Below are positions 50,781 through 60,273 of a stretch of 64,000 nucleotides of DNA, in pieces. The translations under genes and the position numbers were made by a program. The notes beneath the pieces were generated by a model, which made no database searches, was not told the origin of the DNA, and saw only the letters and a program-made list of their open reading frames with translations. The stretch is from Achromobacter sp. AONIH1 (lineage in GTDB: Bacteria; Pseudomonadota; Gammaproteobacteria; Burkholderiales; Burkholderiaceae_B). Positions within the stretch are counted from its first letter, which is position 1, and the number at the start of each line of letters is the position of its first letter. Location: assembly GCF_002902905.1 (NCBI RefSeq), contig NZ_CP026124.1, positions 4,836,001-4,900,000 of the forward strand. The letters run 5' to 3'.

Positions 50781-52288
50781 ACGGCGTCCTGCCCGCGCGC
50801 ATCGCGCTGATCCCGGAACTGCTGGAGCGCGCCGCCGCCGACTGGCCCGACCGCACGGCCCTGGTCTGCGGCGAACGCCGCATCGACTACCGCCGCTACG
50901 CGGCCGAGGTGCGCGCGGCGGCGCGACGCCTGCGACAGGCGCTGCCGCCGGGCGCGCGCGTGGCCACCCTGCTAGGCAACTCCGACCTGGCCTGCGTGCT
51001 GACGCTGGCATTGCAAATGGCCGGCTGCCAGCACGTGCCGCTCAATCCGCTCTATACCGCGCGCGAACTGGATTTCATCCTGCGCGACGCCCAACCCGAG
51101 CTGCTGATCGCCGACGAGGCCTCGTCCGCCCTGGCCGCGCCGCTGGCCGCCGCGCAAGGCATCCGCCTGCTCGATGGCGCGGCGGCGCGCGCCTGGACGA
51201 TTCCATCCGACGAAACGCCGGCGGCCGCGCCGGCCGGCGACGCGGACGCGCCGGCGCTGCTGCAATACACCGGCGGCACCACTGGCCAGCCCAAAGGCGT
51301 CATCCTGAGCCGGGCCGCCATCGCCACCAATGTGTTCCAGCGCGAAGCCGTGCTGCCCACGCGCCACGGCGCCGAGACGGTGCTCTGCGCCATGCCGCTG
51401 TTCCATTCCTACGGCATGGCGATGGGGCTGTTCCTGGCGGCCAGCGCCGCCGCCACGCTGGTGGTGCTGCCGCGCTACCGGCCCGACGATGTGTTCGACG
51501 CCGTGGCGCGCGAGCGCGTCACGCTGTTCCCCGGCAGCCCGACGATCTATGCCGGCCTGATGGCGCATGCGCGCTTCGCGCAGACCGACTGGTCCAGCGT
51601 GCGCGTCTGCTATTCGGGCTCCGCGCCACTGGCCGAGGAAACGCTGCGGCGCTGGGAGGCCGCGGTGGGCGCGCCAATCTATGAAGGCTATGGCCAGACC
51701 GAGGCCGGCCCCATCCTGACCTACAACGGCCCGCAAGGCAGCCGCGCCGGCTCGGTGGGCCGGCCCGTGCCCGGCACCGAGGTCGAAGTCGTGGACCTGG
51801 AGACCGGCGCGAAACCCCTGCTCGCCGGCCAGCGCGGCGAGATCCGCGCGCGCGGCCCGCAGATCATGCAAGGCTATCTGGCGCGCCCCGAGGCCACCGC
51901 CGAATCGCTGCGCGACGGCTGGCTCTACACCGGCGACATCGGCGAATTCGCCGAGGATGGCTTCCTGTACATCCGCGACCGCAAGAAGGACCTGGTGATC
52001 GTCGGCGGCTACAACGTCTATCCGCGCGAGGTCGATGAAGTCCTGTACCTGCACGCGGACGTGGCGCAAGCCGCCGCCGTGGGCTGGCCGGACAGCTACC
52101 GGGGCGAGCTCATCCGCGCCTTCGTGGTGCTGCGGCCCGACGCCAGCGCGGACGAGGCGGCGCTGCTGGCGCATTGCCAGGCCAACCTGGCGCGCTACAA
52201 GGTGCCGGCGGTGATCGAGATCCTGGACGCGCTGCCCTGCACCAGCGCCAACAAGGTCGACAAGAAGGCACTGCGCGCCCGCGCCTGA
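50777..52288 (+). CDS. AMP-forming acyl-CoA ligase
   Basis: A 503-residue ANL-superfamily ligase. P-loop YTGGTTGQPKG near 166-176, YEGYGQTEAGP, YTGDIGEFAEDGFLYIRDRKKDLVIVGGYNVYPREV, and the C-terminal catalytic lysine in TSANKVDKKALR. Family layout resembles long-chain and cyclohexanecarboxylate-type ligases. Coupled to the thiolase and, by order, to the binding protein: capture, activate, cleave. Converges on the MFS gene with a seven-base gap. Confidence 0.92.
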   Translation: MNGVLPARIALIPELLERAAADWPDRTALVCGERRIDYRRYAAEVRAAARRLRQALPPGARVATLLGNSDLACVLTLALQMAGCQHVPLNPLYTARELDFILRDAQPELLIADEASSALAAPLAAAQGIRLLDGAAARAWTIPSDETPAAAPAGDADAPALLQYTGGTTGQPKGVILSRAAIATNVFQREAVLPTRHGAETVLCAMPLFHSYGMAMGLFLAASAAATLVVLPRYRPDDVFDAVARERVTLFPGSPTIYAGLMAHARFAQTDWSSVRVCYSGSAPLAEETLRRWEAAVGAPIYEGYGQTEAGPILTYNGPQGSRAGSVGRPVPGTEVEVVDLETGAKPLLAGQRGEIRARGPQIMQGYLARPEATAESLRDGWLYTGDIGEFAEDGFLYIRDRKKDLVIVGGYNVYPREVDEVLYLHADVAQAAAVGWPDSYRGELIRAFVVLRPDASADEAALLAHCQANLARYKVPAVIEILDALPCTSANKVDKKALRARA

Positions 52289-52295
52289 CTCCGCC

Positions 52296-53768
52296 TCAGG
52301 CGCGGCGCCAGGCCACGGCCAGCAGGGCCGCCACGGACAGGCCCGCGCCCGCCAGGAAGGTCGCGCGCATGCCGGCAGCCAGCGCCTGCGGCGGCGCCGC
52401 CAGCAAATCCTGCGCGCCCGCGCCCCAGGCGAACACCGCCCCCATCGCCGACGCGCCGGTGACCAGTCCCAGGTTGCGCGACAGGGTCAGCAGCCCGGAC
52501 ACCACGCCACGATGCCCGGCCGGCGCGGCCGCCATCACCGCCGCGCCATTGGCCGCCTGGAACAGCGCGTAGCCCGCCGTCAGCACCAGCAGCGGCGCGA
52601 TATAGCCGGCCACGCCCAGCGCCGCCGGCGCCAGCGCCAGCAGGGCGCAGCCCGCCGCCATCGCGGCCAGTCCCAGCAAGGCCATGCGGCCCGCGCCGTG
52701 GCGATCCGCCAGGCGGCCGGCGGGCATGCCGGCCAGGGCCGCCGCCACCGGCCCGGCCGACATCGCCAGGCCGGCGCCGCCGGCATCCAGGCCCAGCGCG
52801 CCGGCCAGATAGAACGGGCCGACCACCAGCGTCGCCATCATCACCGTGGACACCAGCGCATTGGCCGCGCAGCCCAGCCGCAGCGCGGACTCGCGCAGCA
52901 GCCCCGGCTGGATCAACGGCGCGGCCACGCGCGCCTCGGCCCGGAAGAACAGCCACGCGCCCGCCCCAGCCAGTCCCAGCAGCCCCAGATTGAGCCAGCC
53001 GGCATGGCCGCGTCCCAGCGTCATCGCCAGCGCATAAGCCAGCAAGGTCGCCGCCAGCAGGACCGTGCCCAGGCCGTCGAAACGCGGCCGGTTCGCGGGC
53101 GCGCCGCCGGCCGGCAGGTAGCGCCAGGCCAGGCCCAGCGCCAGCGCGCCCGGCGGCAGCAGCGCCAGGAACAAGGCGCGCCAGCCATAGGCTTCCAGCA
53201 GCAGGCCGCCCAGCGACGGCCCCAGCGCCGTGCCGGCCGCCGACATGGCGCCCAGCATGCCCATGACGCGGCCCGCGCGGTCCTTGCCCGCCAGTTCGGC
53301 CGCGAAGGCCAGCGACAAGGCCATCATCGCCGCCGCGCCCAGGCCCTGCGCGGCCCGCGCCACGGCCAGCCAGGCCAGCGACGGCGCGGCCGCGCAGGCG
53401 GCCGACGCCGCGATGAAGCAGGCGATGCCCGCCAGCTTCAGCCGGCGGCGTCCGAGCAGGTCGCCCAGCCGACCCAGGCTGACGACCAGCGAGGTCATGG
53501 CCAGCAGATAGGCCAGCACGACCCATTGCGCCTGCTGGAACGAGGCGTCATAGGCGCGTCCCAGCGCCGGCAGCCCGACGTTGGCGATGCTGGTGCCCAG
53601 CGCGGCCAGCAGCGAGGACAGCGCCAGGCCGGCGAAGACGGCCGCCGGCGGCGCGCGCCTGGCCGGCGCGGCTTGCGGCGCGGGCGCGCGCGGCGAATCG
53701 GAATCAAGCGCGGCGGCGGCGCCAGCAGCCGGCGTCGATGGATCTTGGGTCAATGGAGCAAGCTTCAC
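52296..53768 (-). CDS. MFS drug:H+ antiporter-type transporter (DHA2)
   Basis: A 490-residue inner-membrane transporter with 14 predicted helices (VVLAYLLAMTSLVVSLGRLGDLLGRRRLKLAG holds motif A; residues 1-40 form a Pro/Ala-rich cytoplasmic tail). The GTG start at 53768 is the best in-frame choice. Divergent from a LysR gene that probably controls it. Not the same subgroup as the MFS at 22918. Confidence 0.88.
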   Translation of the reverse strand: MKLAPLTQDPSTPAAGAAAALDSDSPRAPAPQAAPARRAPPAAVFAGLALSSLLAALGTSIANVGLPALGRAYDASFQQAQWVVLAYLLAMTSLVVSLGRLGDLLGRRRLKLAGIACFIAASAACAAAPSLAWLAVARAAQGLGAAAMMALSLAFAAELAGKDRAGRVMGMLGAMSAAGTALGPSLGGLLLEAYGWRALFLALLPPGALALGLAWRYLPAGGAPANRPRFDGLGTVLLAATLLAYALAMTLGRGHAGWLNLGLLGLAGAGAWLFFRAEARVAAPLIQPGLLRESALRLGCAANALVSTVMMATLVVGPFYLAGALGLDAGGAGLAMSAGPVAAALAGMPAGRLADRHGAGRMALLGLAAMAAGCALLALAPAALGVAGYIAPLLVLTAGYALFQAANGAAVMAAAPAGHRGVVSGLLTLSRNLGLVTGASAMGAVFAWGAGAQDLLAAPPQALAAGMRATFLAGAGLSVAALLAVAWRRA

Positions 53769-53771
53769 GGT

Positions 53772-53874
53772 CTATCCTGCGGGGGGAAGAAAAGAAAGGC
53801 GCGCCGCCGCGACGGCGGGCACGGATCGACCGTCAGGATAGGAGCGCGGCAATGCTGGCGGAAGACGCAGCATT
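53772..53874. promoter_or_regulatory. inverted repeats between MFS and LysR genes
   Basis: CTATCCTG (53772-53779) and CAGGATAG (53834-53841) are exact inverted repeats 54 bases apart. AATGCTG (53851-53857) and CAGCATT (53868-53874) form a tighter dyad with a 10-base spacer, the better candidate for LysR binding. All are in the 164-bp divergent region. Confidence 0.4.
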
Positions 53875-53932
53875 TGCACTTTATTCGTGTACGGAACGCT
53901 ACCTGTTCGACGCCCCGTGATATGGTCGCCGC

Positions 53933-54838
53933 ATGTCCTCCCCCGACTTCAATCTGCTGATCACGCTGGACGTGCTGCTGGCCGAAGGCAGCGTGGCGCG
54001 CGCCGCCCGGCGCTTGCGCCTGAGCCCCTCGGCCATGAGCCGCGCGCTGGCGCGCCTGCGCGAAACCACAGGCGATCCCCTGCTGGTGCGCGCCGGCCGC
54101 GGCCTGGTGCCCACGCCGCGCGCGCTGGCGCTGCGCGCGCAAGTCGGCCAGCTGGTGCGCGACGCCGAAGCGGTGCTGCGTCCGGCCGAGCTGCCCGACC
54201 TGGCGCGGCTGGAGCGCGTGTTCACGCTGCGTGCCCAGAACGGTTTCGTCGAAGCCTTCGGCGCGCGCCTGCTGGCCCGGCTGGCCGAGGAAGCGCCGGA
54301 TGCGCGGCTGCGCTTCGTGCCCAAGACGAACAAGCTCAGCGATCCGCTGCGCGACGGCGAGATCGACCTGGACATCGGCGTGGTCGGCGACACCGCCGGC
54401 CCGGAGCTGTACACGCGCGCGCTGTTCCGCGACCGCCATGTCGGCGTGGTGCGCGCCGGGCATGCGCTGGCGCGCGGCAAGGTCAGCGCCGCCCGCTACG
54501 CCTCGGGGGCGCACGTCATGGCCACGCGCCGCGGACTCGAACGTGGGCCGGTGGACGAGGCGCTGGCGGCGCAAGGCCTGAGCCGCCGCATCGCCGCCTA
54601 CGTCGGCGGCTACGCCGAGGCGCTGGCGCTGGCCCGCGACAGCGATCTGATCGCCACCGTGCCGGAGAAATTTTGCGCAGCGCTGCTCGCGGACATGCGC
54701 CGCTTCGCGCTGCCGGTGGAACTGCCGGCGTTCACGGTATCCATGCTGTGGCATCCGCGCATGGACGCCGACCCGGCGCACCGCTGGCTACGCGCCTGCC
54801 TGCACCAGATCTGCACCGCGCGCGACAATCGGCGCTAG
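53933..54838 (+). CDS. LysR family transcriptional regulator (NodD/NahR-like)
   Basis: A 301-residue LysR protein beginning SSPDFNLLITLDVLLAEGSVARAARRL, a form typical of the NodD/SyrM/LinR branch. The effector domain starts at about residue 90 (VFTLRAQNGFVEAF). Divergent from the MFS gene. Start ATG 53933; upstream sequence has AT-rich dyads. Confidence 0.9.
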   Translation: MSSPDFNLLITLDVLLAEGSVARAARRLRLSPSAMSRALARLRETTGDPLLVRAGRGLVPTPRALALRAQVGQLVRDAEAVLRPAELPDLARLERVFTLRAQNGFVEAFGARLLARLAEEAPDARLRFVPKTNKLSDPLRDGEIDLDIGVVGDTAGPELYTRALFRDRHVGVVRAGHALARGKVSAARYASGAHVMATRRGLERGPVDEALAAQGLSRRIAAYVGGYAEALALARDSDLIATVPEKFCAALLADMRRFALPVELPAFTVSMLWHPRMDADPAHRWLRACLHQICTARDNRR

Positions 54839-54884
54839 TGCGCGAGCCAGCCCGCGCCGCCGCGCGAACGGGCTGCCGCCCCTC

Positions 54885-55301
54885 CTAGCAGCAGTCGCAC
54901 AGCAGCACGTCGTTGACCACGTTGCGCGGCCGCGCGCCCAGCCGACCGAAGCCGAAGGCCGCCATCACATCGTGGCAGACCTCCATGGCCTGGTCCTCGC
55001 AGGCGGCGTCGTCCACGCCCGGGCAGGTGACCAGCACGCGCCGCGCGCACATATGGTCCAGGAAGTCCGCCGACACCGCTCCCCCGACGACCGTCACCGA
55101 GCGCACGCTGGCCGGCAGGCCGTTCTGGCGCAGTCCGGCCAGCATGCATGAGCGGACAATCAGCGCCGCCGTGTCCGCCGGCAGGCACTCGTCGGCGTCC
55201 AGGCAGTCCACGGCGAAGAAATCGTCCAGCCTGCGCACCGCGCCCGCCGCCAGCGGCAGCAGGCTGACGCAGCGGTGCCGGCTCAGGGACAGCCGCATCA
55301 T
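54885..55301 (-). CDS. cysteine-rich protein, unknown function, coupled to GMC oxidoreductase
   Basis: A 138-residue protein I do not recognise. It has 11 cysteines (11, 33, 39, 52, 85, 93, 101, 109, 135, 137, 138), ending in CDCC, and no signal peptide. The central part (LPASVRSVTVVGGAVSADFL) looks like an alpha/beta fold. Its ATG overlaps the GMC stop (ATGA), which argues that it is a real gene and needed in fixed ratio to the enzyme. Possible roles are metal or redox handling for the dehydrogenases upstream; nothing in the sequence decides this. Confidence 0.65.
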   Translation of the reverse strand: MMRLSLSRHRCVSLLPLAAGAVRRLDDFFAVDCLDADECLPADTAALIVRSCMLAGLRQNGLPASVRSVTVVGGAVSADFLDHMCARRVLVTCPGVDDAACEDQAMEVCHDVMAAFGFGRLGARPRNVVNDVLLCDCC

Positions 55302-56905
55302 GATGCGCGGATCCAGTCGGCGGCGCGCTCGGCCAGCATCAGCACGGGCGCGTTGATATTGCCCGAGGTCAGGTCGGGCATGACCGACGCATCGACGATG
55401 CGCAGCCCCGGCACGCCCAGGCAGCGCATGCGCCCGTCCACCACCGCCATCGGATCGCGCTCCGCGCCCATGCGACAGGTGCCGCCCGGGTGGTGCACGG
55501 TGATGGCCGTGCGGCGGATGAATGCGTCCAGCGCCGGGTCGTCTTCGACGCCCTGCCCGGGCGCCAGCTCGTCGAGCACGAAATCACCCAGCGCCGGCTG
55601 ACGCATCAGGTCGCGCGCGATGCGCACCGAATCGCGCACCCGCTCCCGGTCTTCCTGGCAGGCCAGGAAGTTCTGGTCGATGCGCGGCGCGGCCAGCGGA
55701 TCCGCGCCCGCCACCGTGATGCGGCCCCGGCTGCGCGGATGCAGCAGGACGGTGCGCACGGCGAAGCCGTCCTGGAACGGCTGGCGCCAGGGCTTGAGCC
55801 AGGGCCGGGCCGTGAACGGCGCCGCCGTCAGCAGGAATTGCAGGTCGGGCGTGTCCATGCCCTCGGGCTGCACGAAGCCCACCACCCCGCCCGGCACGTC
55901 GCCGGCGAAACCTTCGCCGCCCAGGTAGGCGCGCACCATCGAGCGGCCGATGCGGTCCAGCCGCAGCTCGCGCACGAAGGGACCGGGCGCGCGCCGCCGC
56001 GCCGTCACGATGACCGAGATGTGGTCCTGCAGATTGGCGCCCACGCCGGGACGGTCCAGCCGCACCGACAGGCCGGCCTGTTCCAGCACTCGCGCCGGCC
56101 CGATGCCCGAATGCATCAGGATGGCTGGCGTGTTGATCGCGCCGGCGGCGAGGATGACCTCGCGCCGCGCCCGCGCCGTCTGCTGCCGGCCGCCGCGCAG
56201 ATAGCGCAGCCCCGTGGCGCGATCTCCGTCGAAACCCAGGCCCAGCACATGCGCGCCGGTCTCCACGCGCAGGTTCGGCCGCCGCAGCGCCGGCCGCAGA
56301 TAGGCGGTCGCGGCGCTGCAGCGCCGTCCCTGGCGGATCGACATCTGCAAGCGCGAGAAGCCGCCGGCGGGCCGCGCATTGTAGTCCTCCAGCCAGGGAT
56401 GGCCCGCCTGCCCGGCCGCCGTCGCGAAGGCGTCGAGCAGCGGATCCTGGTAGCGGCAGCGCTGCACGCGCAGGGGGCCGCCGCCGCCGCGCTCGGCGCC
56501 CGCGCCGTCCTCCCAGTCCTCCAGCCGGCGGAAATACGGCAGGGTATCCTCGAAGCGCCATTCATCCAGGCCATAGTCGCGCGCCCAGCGGGCGAAGTCG
56601 CCCGGATGGCCGCGCACGAAGGCCATGGCATTGGTGGACGAGCTGCCGCCCACCACCTTGCCGCGCGCGCACTCGATCGCGCGGCCGTCGGCGTGCTCGG
56701 CCGGCTCGGCGTCGTAGCCCCAGTCGTGCAACCGCTTCTGCAGGATCTTGCCCCAGCCCAGCGGCACGTGGATCAGCGGATCGCGATCCCAGGGGCCGGC
56801 CTCCAGCACCAGCACGCGGCAGTCCGCCTGCGCGCTCAGGCGGTTGGCCAGCACGCAGCCGGCCGAACCGGCGCCGACGATGATGTAGTCGTACTCCGCG
56901 CTCAT
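55298..56905 (-). CDS. GMC family FAD-dependent oxidoreductase (choline dehydrogenase-like)
   Basis: A 535-residue flavoprotein oxidising a primary alcohol to the aldehyde. FAD-binding motif YIIVGAGSAGCVLANRLS at 8-25, GGSSSTNAMAFVRGHPGDFARW, AGAINTPAILMHSGIGP (GMC signature 2), and the C-terminal catalytic-histidine block TVHHPGGTCRMG. ATGA overlap with the aldehyde dehydrogenase gene just upstream, so alcohol to aldehyde to acid would be done by the pair. 535 residues is the normal length. Substrate unknown. Confidence 0.92.
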   Translation of the reverse strand: MSAEYDYIIVGAGSAGCVLANRLSAQADCRVLVLEAGPWDRDPLIHVPLGWGKILQKRLHDWGYDAEPAEHADGRAIECARGKVVGGSSSTNAMAFVRGHPGDFARWARDYGLDEWRFEDTLPYFRRLEDWEDGAGAERGGGGPLRVQRCRYQDPLLDAFATAAGQAGHPWLEDYNARPAGGFSRLQMSIRQGRRCSAATAYLRPALRRPNLRVETGAHVLGLGFDGDRATGLRYLRGGRQQTARARREVILAAGAINTPAILMHSGIGPARVLEQAGLSVRLDRPGVGANLQDHISVIVTARRRAPGPFVRELRLDRIGRSMVRAYLGGEGFAGDVPGGVVGFVQPEGMDTPDLQFLLTAAPFTARPWLKPWRQPFQDGFAVRTVLLHPRSRGRITVAGADPLAAPRIDQNFLACQEDRERVRDSVRIARDLMRQPALGDFVLDELAPGQGVEDDPALDAFIRRTAITVHHPGGTCRMGAERDPMAVVDGRMRCLGVPGLRIVDASVMPDLTSGNINAPVLMLAERAADWIRAS

Positions 56906-58392
56906 GTCCTGGCCACCTGCCGGAAATTCACGTGCACATTCTTCTCCCGCGTGAAGGACAGCATCTCGCCAAAGCACTCGTCGCGGCCGATGCCCGACTG
57001 CCGCACGCCGCCGTAGGGCGCGCCCAGGAAATGCTTGCCCACCTCGTTGATCCAGACAAAGCCGGCGTCGATCTCGCGCGCCAGCCGGTGCGCCCGCGAC
57101 AGGTCCGCCGTCCAGATGGCCGCCGTCAGGCCCACGTCCAGGCCCCGGATCTGGTCCAGCATCGCCGTCTCGTCGTGCCAGGGCATCAGCGCCAGCACCG
57201 GCCCGAACAGTTCCTCGCGCGCCAGCGCCGAATCGGCGGGCACATCGGCATACACGGTGGGCTCCAGATAATGGCCGCCCGCCGGCACGCCACGGGTCGG
57301 AATGGCGCCGCCATGCAGCAGCCGGCCGCCGCTGGCCTCGTCGATGACGCGCTTGACGCGGTCGCGGTGCTCGGCGCTGATCATCGCGCCCATCGTGGTG
57401 GCCGGATCGGTCGGATCGCCGGGCACGTAGGCGCCGCAAGCCTGGACCACATGGCGGCAGACCTCGTCGTAGATGTCGCGGTGGACGAAGGCGCGGCTGG
57501 TCGAGCCGCAGGACTGGCCGCACCAAGTGAAGTTCATGCCGTCGACGATGGCGCGCGCCGCCTGCGCCGGATCGACGTCGGCGCAGGCCACGAAGGGATT
57601 CTTGCCGCCCAGCTCCAGCGCCACCGGCTTGATGCGGCCGGCGGCCGCCTGCATGACCTTGCGGCCCGTGGCGATGCTGCCGACCAGCCCGATCATGTCC
57701 ACGTCGGGGCTCTCGGCCAGCGCGGCGCCGGCCTCGCCGCCGCCCGGCAGGATCGCCAGCACGCCCGGCGGCAGCAGGTCGCCGATCAGCTCGGCGCAGC
57801 GCAGCGCAGACAGCGGCGCCTGCGCCGGCGGCTTGATGATGACGGCGTTGCCCGCCGCCAGCGGCGCGGCCAGCTTGCCCATGGCGAACAGCAGCGGATG
57901 ATTGAACGCCACGATGCGCGCGACCACGCCCAGCGGCTCGCGCTCGGTGTAGTTCAGGGCGTCCGGCCCCATCGGGATGGTGTCGCCCTTCAGCTCCGTC
58001 ACCAGCCCGGCGAAGAAGTCCAGCAGCGCGGCGGCCACCATGACGTCCGAGCCCATCTCGCTCACCGGATTGCCGCAGTCCAGCGCGTCCAGCAGGGCCA
58101 GCTGGGCGGCATTGTCGCGCAGCCGCTGGGCGACGCGGCGCAGCACCGCCGCGCGCGCCAGCGGCGCCGTGCGGCGCCAGATGGAATGGCCTTCCCGCGC
58201 GGCGCGCGCGGCCCGGGCCACATCCTCGCGGCCGGCCTCGGCCACGCGCATCAGCAGCTCGCCCGTGCCCGGCGCGCGGACCTCCATCCAGCGGTCGGAC
58301 TGTGGCGCGTGCCAGGCGCCGCCGTAGTACAGGCCGGCCTGGGCCGGCAAGGCCACCGGGCCGCTGGCCGTGTCGTGCGTCTTCGGATTCAT
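56902..58392 (-). CDS. NAD(P)-dependent aldehyde dehydrogenase
   Basis: A 496-residue dehydrogenase turning an aldehyde into the acid. Catalytic Cys295 (TWCGQSCGSTSR) and general base Glu260 (VALELGGKNPF) are present, as is the cofactor loop GLVGSIATGRKV. Close in layout to betaine-aldehyde-type enzymes. Co-operonic with the GMC oxidoreductase it overlaps. Confidence 0.93.
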   Translation of the reverse strand: MNPKTHDTASGPVALPAQAGLYYGGAWHAPQSDRWMEVRAPGTGELLMRVAEAGREDVARAARAAREGHSIWRRTAPLARAAVLRRVAQRLRDNAAQLALLDALDCGNPVSEMGSDVMVAAALLDFFAGLVTELKGDTIPMGPDALNYTEREPLGVVARIVAFNHPLLFAMGKLAAPLAAGNAVIIKPPAQAPLSALRCAELIGDLLPPGVLAILPGGGEAGAALAESPDVDMIGLVGSIATGRKVMQAAAGRIKPVALELGGKNPFVACADVDPAQAARAIVDGMNFTWCGQSCGSTSRAFVHRDIYDEVCRHVVQACGAYVPGDPTDPATTMGAMISAEHRDRVKRVIDEASGGRLLHGGAIPTRGVPAGGHYLEPTVYADVPADSALAREELFGPVLALMPWHDETAMLDQIRGLDVGLTAAIWTADLSRAHRLAREIDAGFVWINEVGKHFLGAPYGGVRQSGIGRDECFGEMLSFTREKNVHVNFRQVART

Positions 58393-58403
58393 GCCTGGGT
58401 TCC

Positions 58404-59432
58404 TCAGCGTTTGACCGGGCCGGCCTGTTGCAGGAAGCGGGTATCGAAGCCCTTGCTGTCATCGAAGCTGGCCGCCAGCGCGCCCTGTTCCTTATAGAGC
58501 GTGGCGGTGGCCCGCCACTGCGCCGGATCGATCCAGCCCAGCCCGTGCTCGCGGGTATGGGCGCTGAAGAAGGTGTAGTCCAGGTCGGCCTGAAGCTGCG
58601 CCACCAGCATCTCCTTCTTGCCCTTGTATTCCGGGTTGTTCCTGATCAGCGAGTCGGCCGCGGCGCCCGGATCCTGGATCACGTCGGCGTAGCCCTTCAT
58701 ATAGGCGGCCACGAAGCGGCGCACCAGGTCCGGCCGCTCGGCGATGGTCTTGTCGGCCGTGAACATGCCCGAGCCATAGCTCTGGATGCCCAGATCCGCG
58801 CCGTGCAGCACCGACAGCGAGCCGGGGCCGCCGGCCTTGTGCTCCAGCTCGGGCACTTCGGCGTCGATATAGCCCGGCACCGCGTTCACGCGGTTGAGCA
58901 GCAGGAAGTTCTCATAAGGCGGCGACACCGTGGACTGCTTGATGTCGTTGAGCGAAATGCCGTTCTTGGCCAGCGCCGCCTTCAGGAAGATGTAGGTGGA
59001 CCCGGCCGGATGCACGCCGATATTGGCGCCCTTGAGCTGCTGCACGGACTTGAGGTCGAAGTTCTTCTTCACCGAGATGATGGCCAGCGGCGTCTTCTGG
59101 TTGACCGCCACCAGCGCCGTGTTGGCGATGCCCTGCGACCTGCCCACCATCAGCGTGGGCAGGTCCGAGAAGCCGAAGTCGGCGTTGCCGTTGGCCACCA
59201 GCCGCAGCGCGTCGGTGGAGCCGGTGCCCTTGCGGATCGTACCGGCGTCGATGCCCTGCTCGGCGAAATAGCCCTTGTCGCGCGCCACGAAGAACGGCGC
59301 ATGGTTGCCGCGCACCACCCAGTCCAGCTGCACGGTGACGGCATCCTTGGTCTGGGTCTGGGCCTGGGCCTGGACCGCGCCGGCCAGGGCCAGCGCGCCC
59401 AGCAGGCCGCACAGCTTGCTACGCTTGATCAT
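58404..59432 (-). CDS. ABC importer binding protein, NitT/TauT/SsuA type (NMT1 domain)
   Basis: A 342-residue periplasmic binding protein with a signal peptide ending near QAQAQTQ. Mature part: VTVQLDWVVRGNHAPFFVARDKGYF, NGNADFGFSDLPTLM, and GVHPAGSTYIFLKAAL, as in the NMT1/SsuA family that binds pyrimidines, sulfonates, riboflavin precursors and aromatic acids. Works with the permease (59461) and ATPase (60270). GGGGA precedes ATG 59432. Confidence 0.92.
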   Translation of the reverse strand: MIKRSKLCGLLGALALAGAVQAQAQTQTKDAVTVQLDWVVRGNHAPFFVARDKGYFAEQGIDAGTIRKGTGSTDALRLVANGNADFGFSDLPTLMVGRSQGIANTALVAVNQKTPLAIISVKKNFDLKSVQQLKGANIGVHPAGSTYIFLKAALAKNGISLNDIKQSTVSPPYENFLLLNRVNAVPGYIDAEVPELEHKAGGPGSLSVLHGADLGIQSYGSGMFTADKTIAERPDLVRRFVAAYMKGYADVIQDPGAAADSLIRNNPEYKGKKEMLVAQLQADLDYTFFSAHTREHGLGWIDPAQWRATATLYKEQGALAASFDDSKGFDTRFLQQAGPVKR

Positions 59433-59460
59433 GATTTTCCCCTTGTTGATTGTCGATGCT

Positions 59461-60273
59461 TCAGCGCGCCGCCCAGCCCAGGAACCGCAGCTCGGCCAGC
59501 TCGATCAGGTAATAGAAGAAGACGCCCAGGACGGATATCTGCACCAGCGCGGCGAACACCAGCGCCGTATCCATCTGGCTGGAGGCGAACTGGATCATGT
59601 AGCCCAGCCCGGCCGAGGCGCCGACGAATTCGCCGACGATCGCGCCGATCACGCTCAGGGTGATCGCGACCTTCATGCCCGCCATCAGGGCCGGCAGCGA
59701 GGACGGGATCTTCACGCGCGCCATGATCTGGCCCGGCGTCGCGCCGATGGACTGCAGCAGCGACATCAGGTTGGCGTCGGCCGAGCGCAGGCCCACCAGC
59801 ATGTTCAGCGTGACCGGGAAGAAGGCCATGATGACGATCAGGGCGATCTTGGGCAGCAGGTCATAGCCGAACCACAGGATCAGCAGCGGCGCCAGCGCGA
59901 TCTTCGGCACGTTCTGAAACAGCACGATGAGCGGATAGCTGGCGCGGCCGAACCAGGCGTATCGGTCCACCAGCAGCGCCAGCGTGATCCCCACCACGCA
60001 GGAACACAGAAAGCCGTAGAGGATTTCCGCGCCCGTGACCAGGCTGGCCTGGAACAGCTCGTCCTGGCGCTCGAACAGCACGGCGACGATGGCCGACGGC
60101 GCCGGCACCACGAAGGCCGACACCTGCAGCAGCCGGACCGCCGCCTCCCACAGCGCCACGATCAGCAGCACCAGCGCGAGGCTGGGCAAGGCGGCGCGCC
60201 AGGCCTGGCGCAGCCGGCCGGACGCGGGCCGCGCGGGCGCGGCGGGTTCTTTCAAGGTCGTGCTCATGCTCAT
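59461..60273 (-). CDS. ABC importer permease, NitT/TauT type (SsuC-like)
   Basis: A 270-residue inner-membrane permease of six helices with the EAA loop LMSLLQSIGATPGQIMARVKIPSSLP near 165-190. The start is the ATG at 60273 after GGAG, overlapping the ATPase stop. A second ATG lies at 60267. It reads on to the binding protein after 28 bases. Confidence 0.92.
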   Translation of the reverse strand: MSMSTTLKEPAAPARPASGRLRQAWRAALPSLALVLLIVALWEAAVRLLQVSAFVVPAPSAIVAVLFERQDELFQASLVTGAEILYGFLCSCVVGITLALLVDRYAWFGRASYPLIVLFQNVPKIALAPLLILWFGYDLLPKIALIVIMAFFPVTLNMLVGLRSADANLMSLLQSIGATPGQIMARVKIPSSLPALMAGMKVAITLSVIGAIVGEFVGASAGLGYMIQFASSQMDTALVFAALVQISVLGVFFYYLIELAELRFLGWAAR

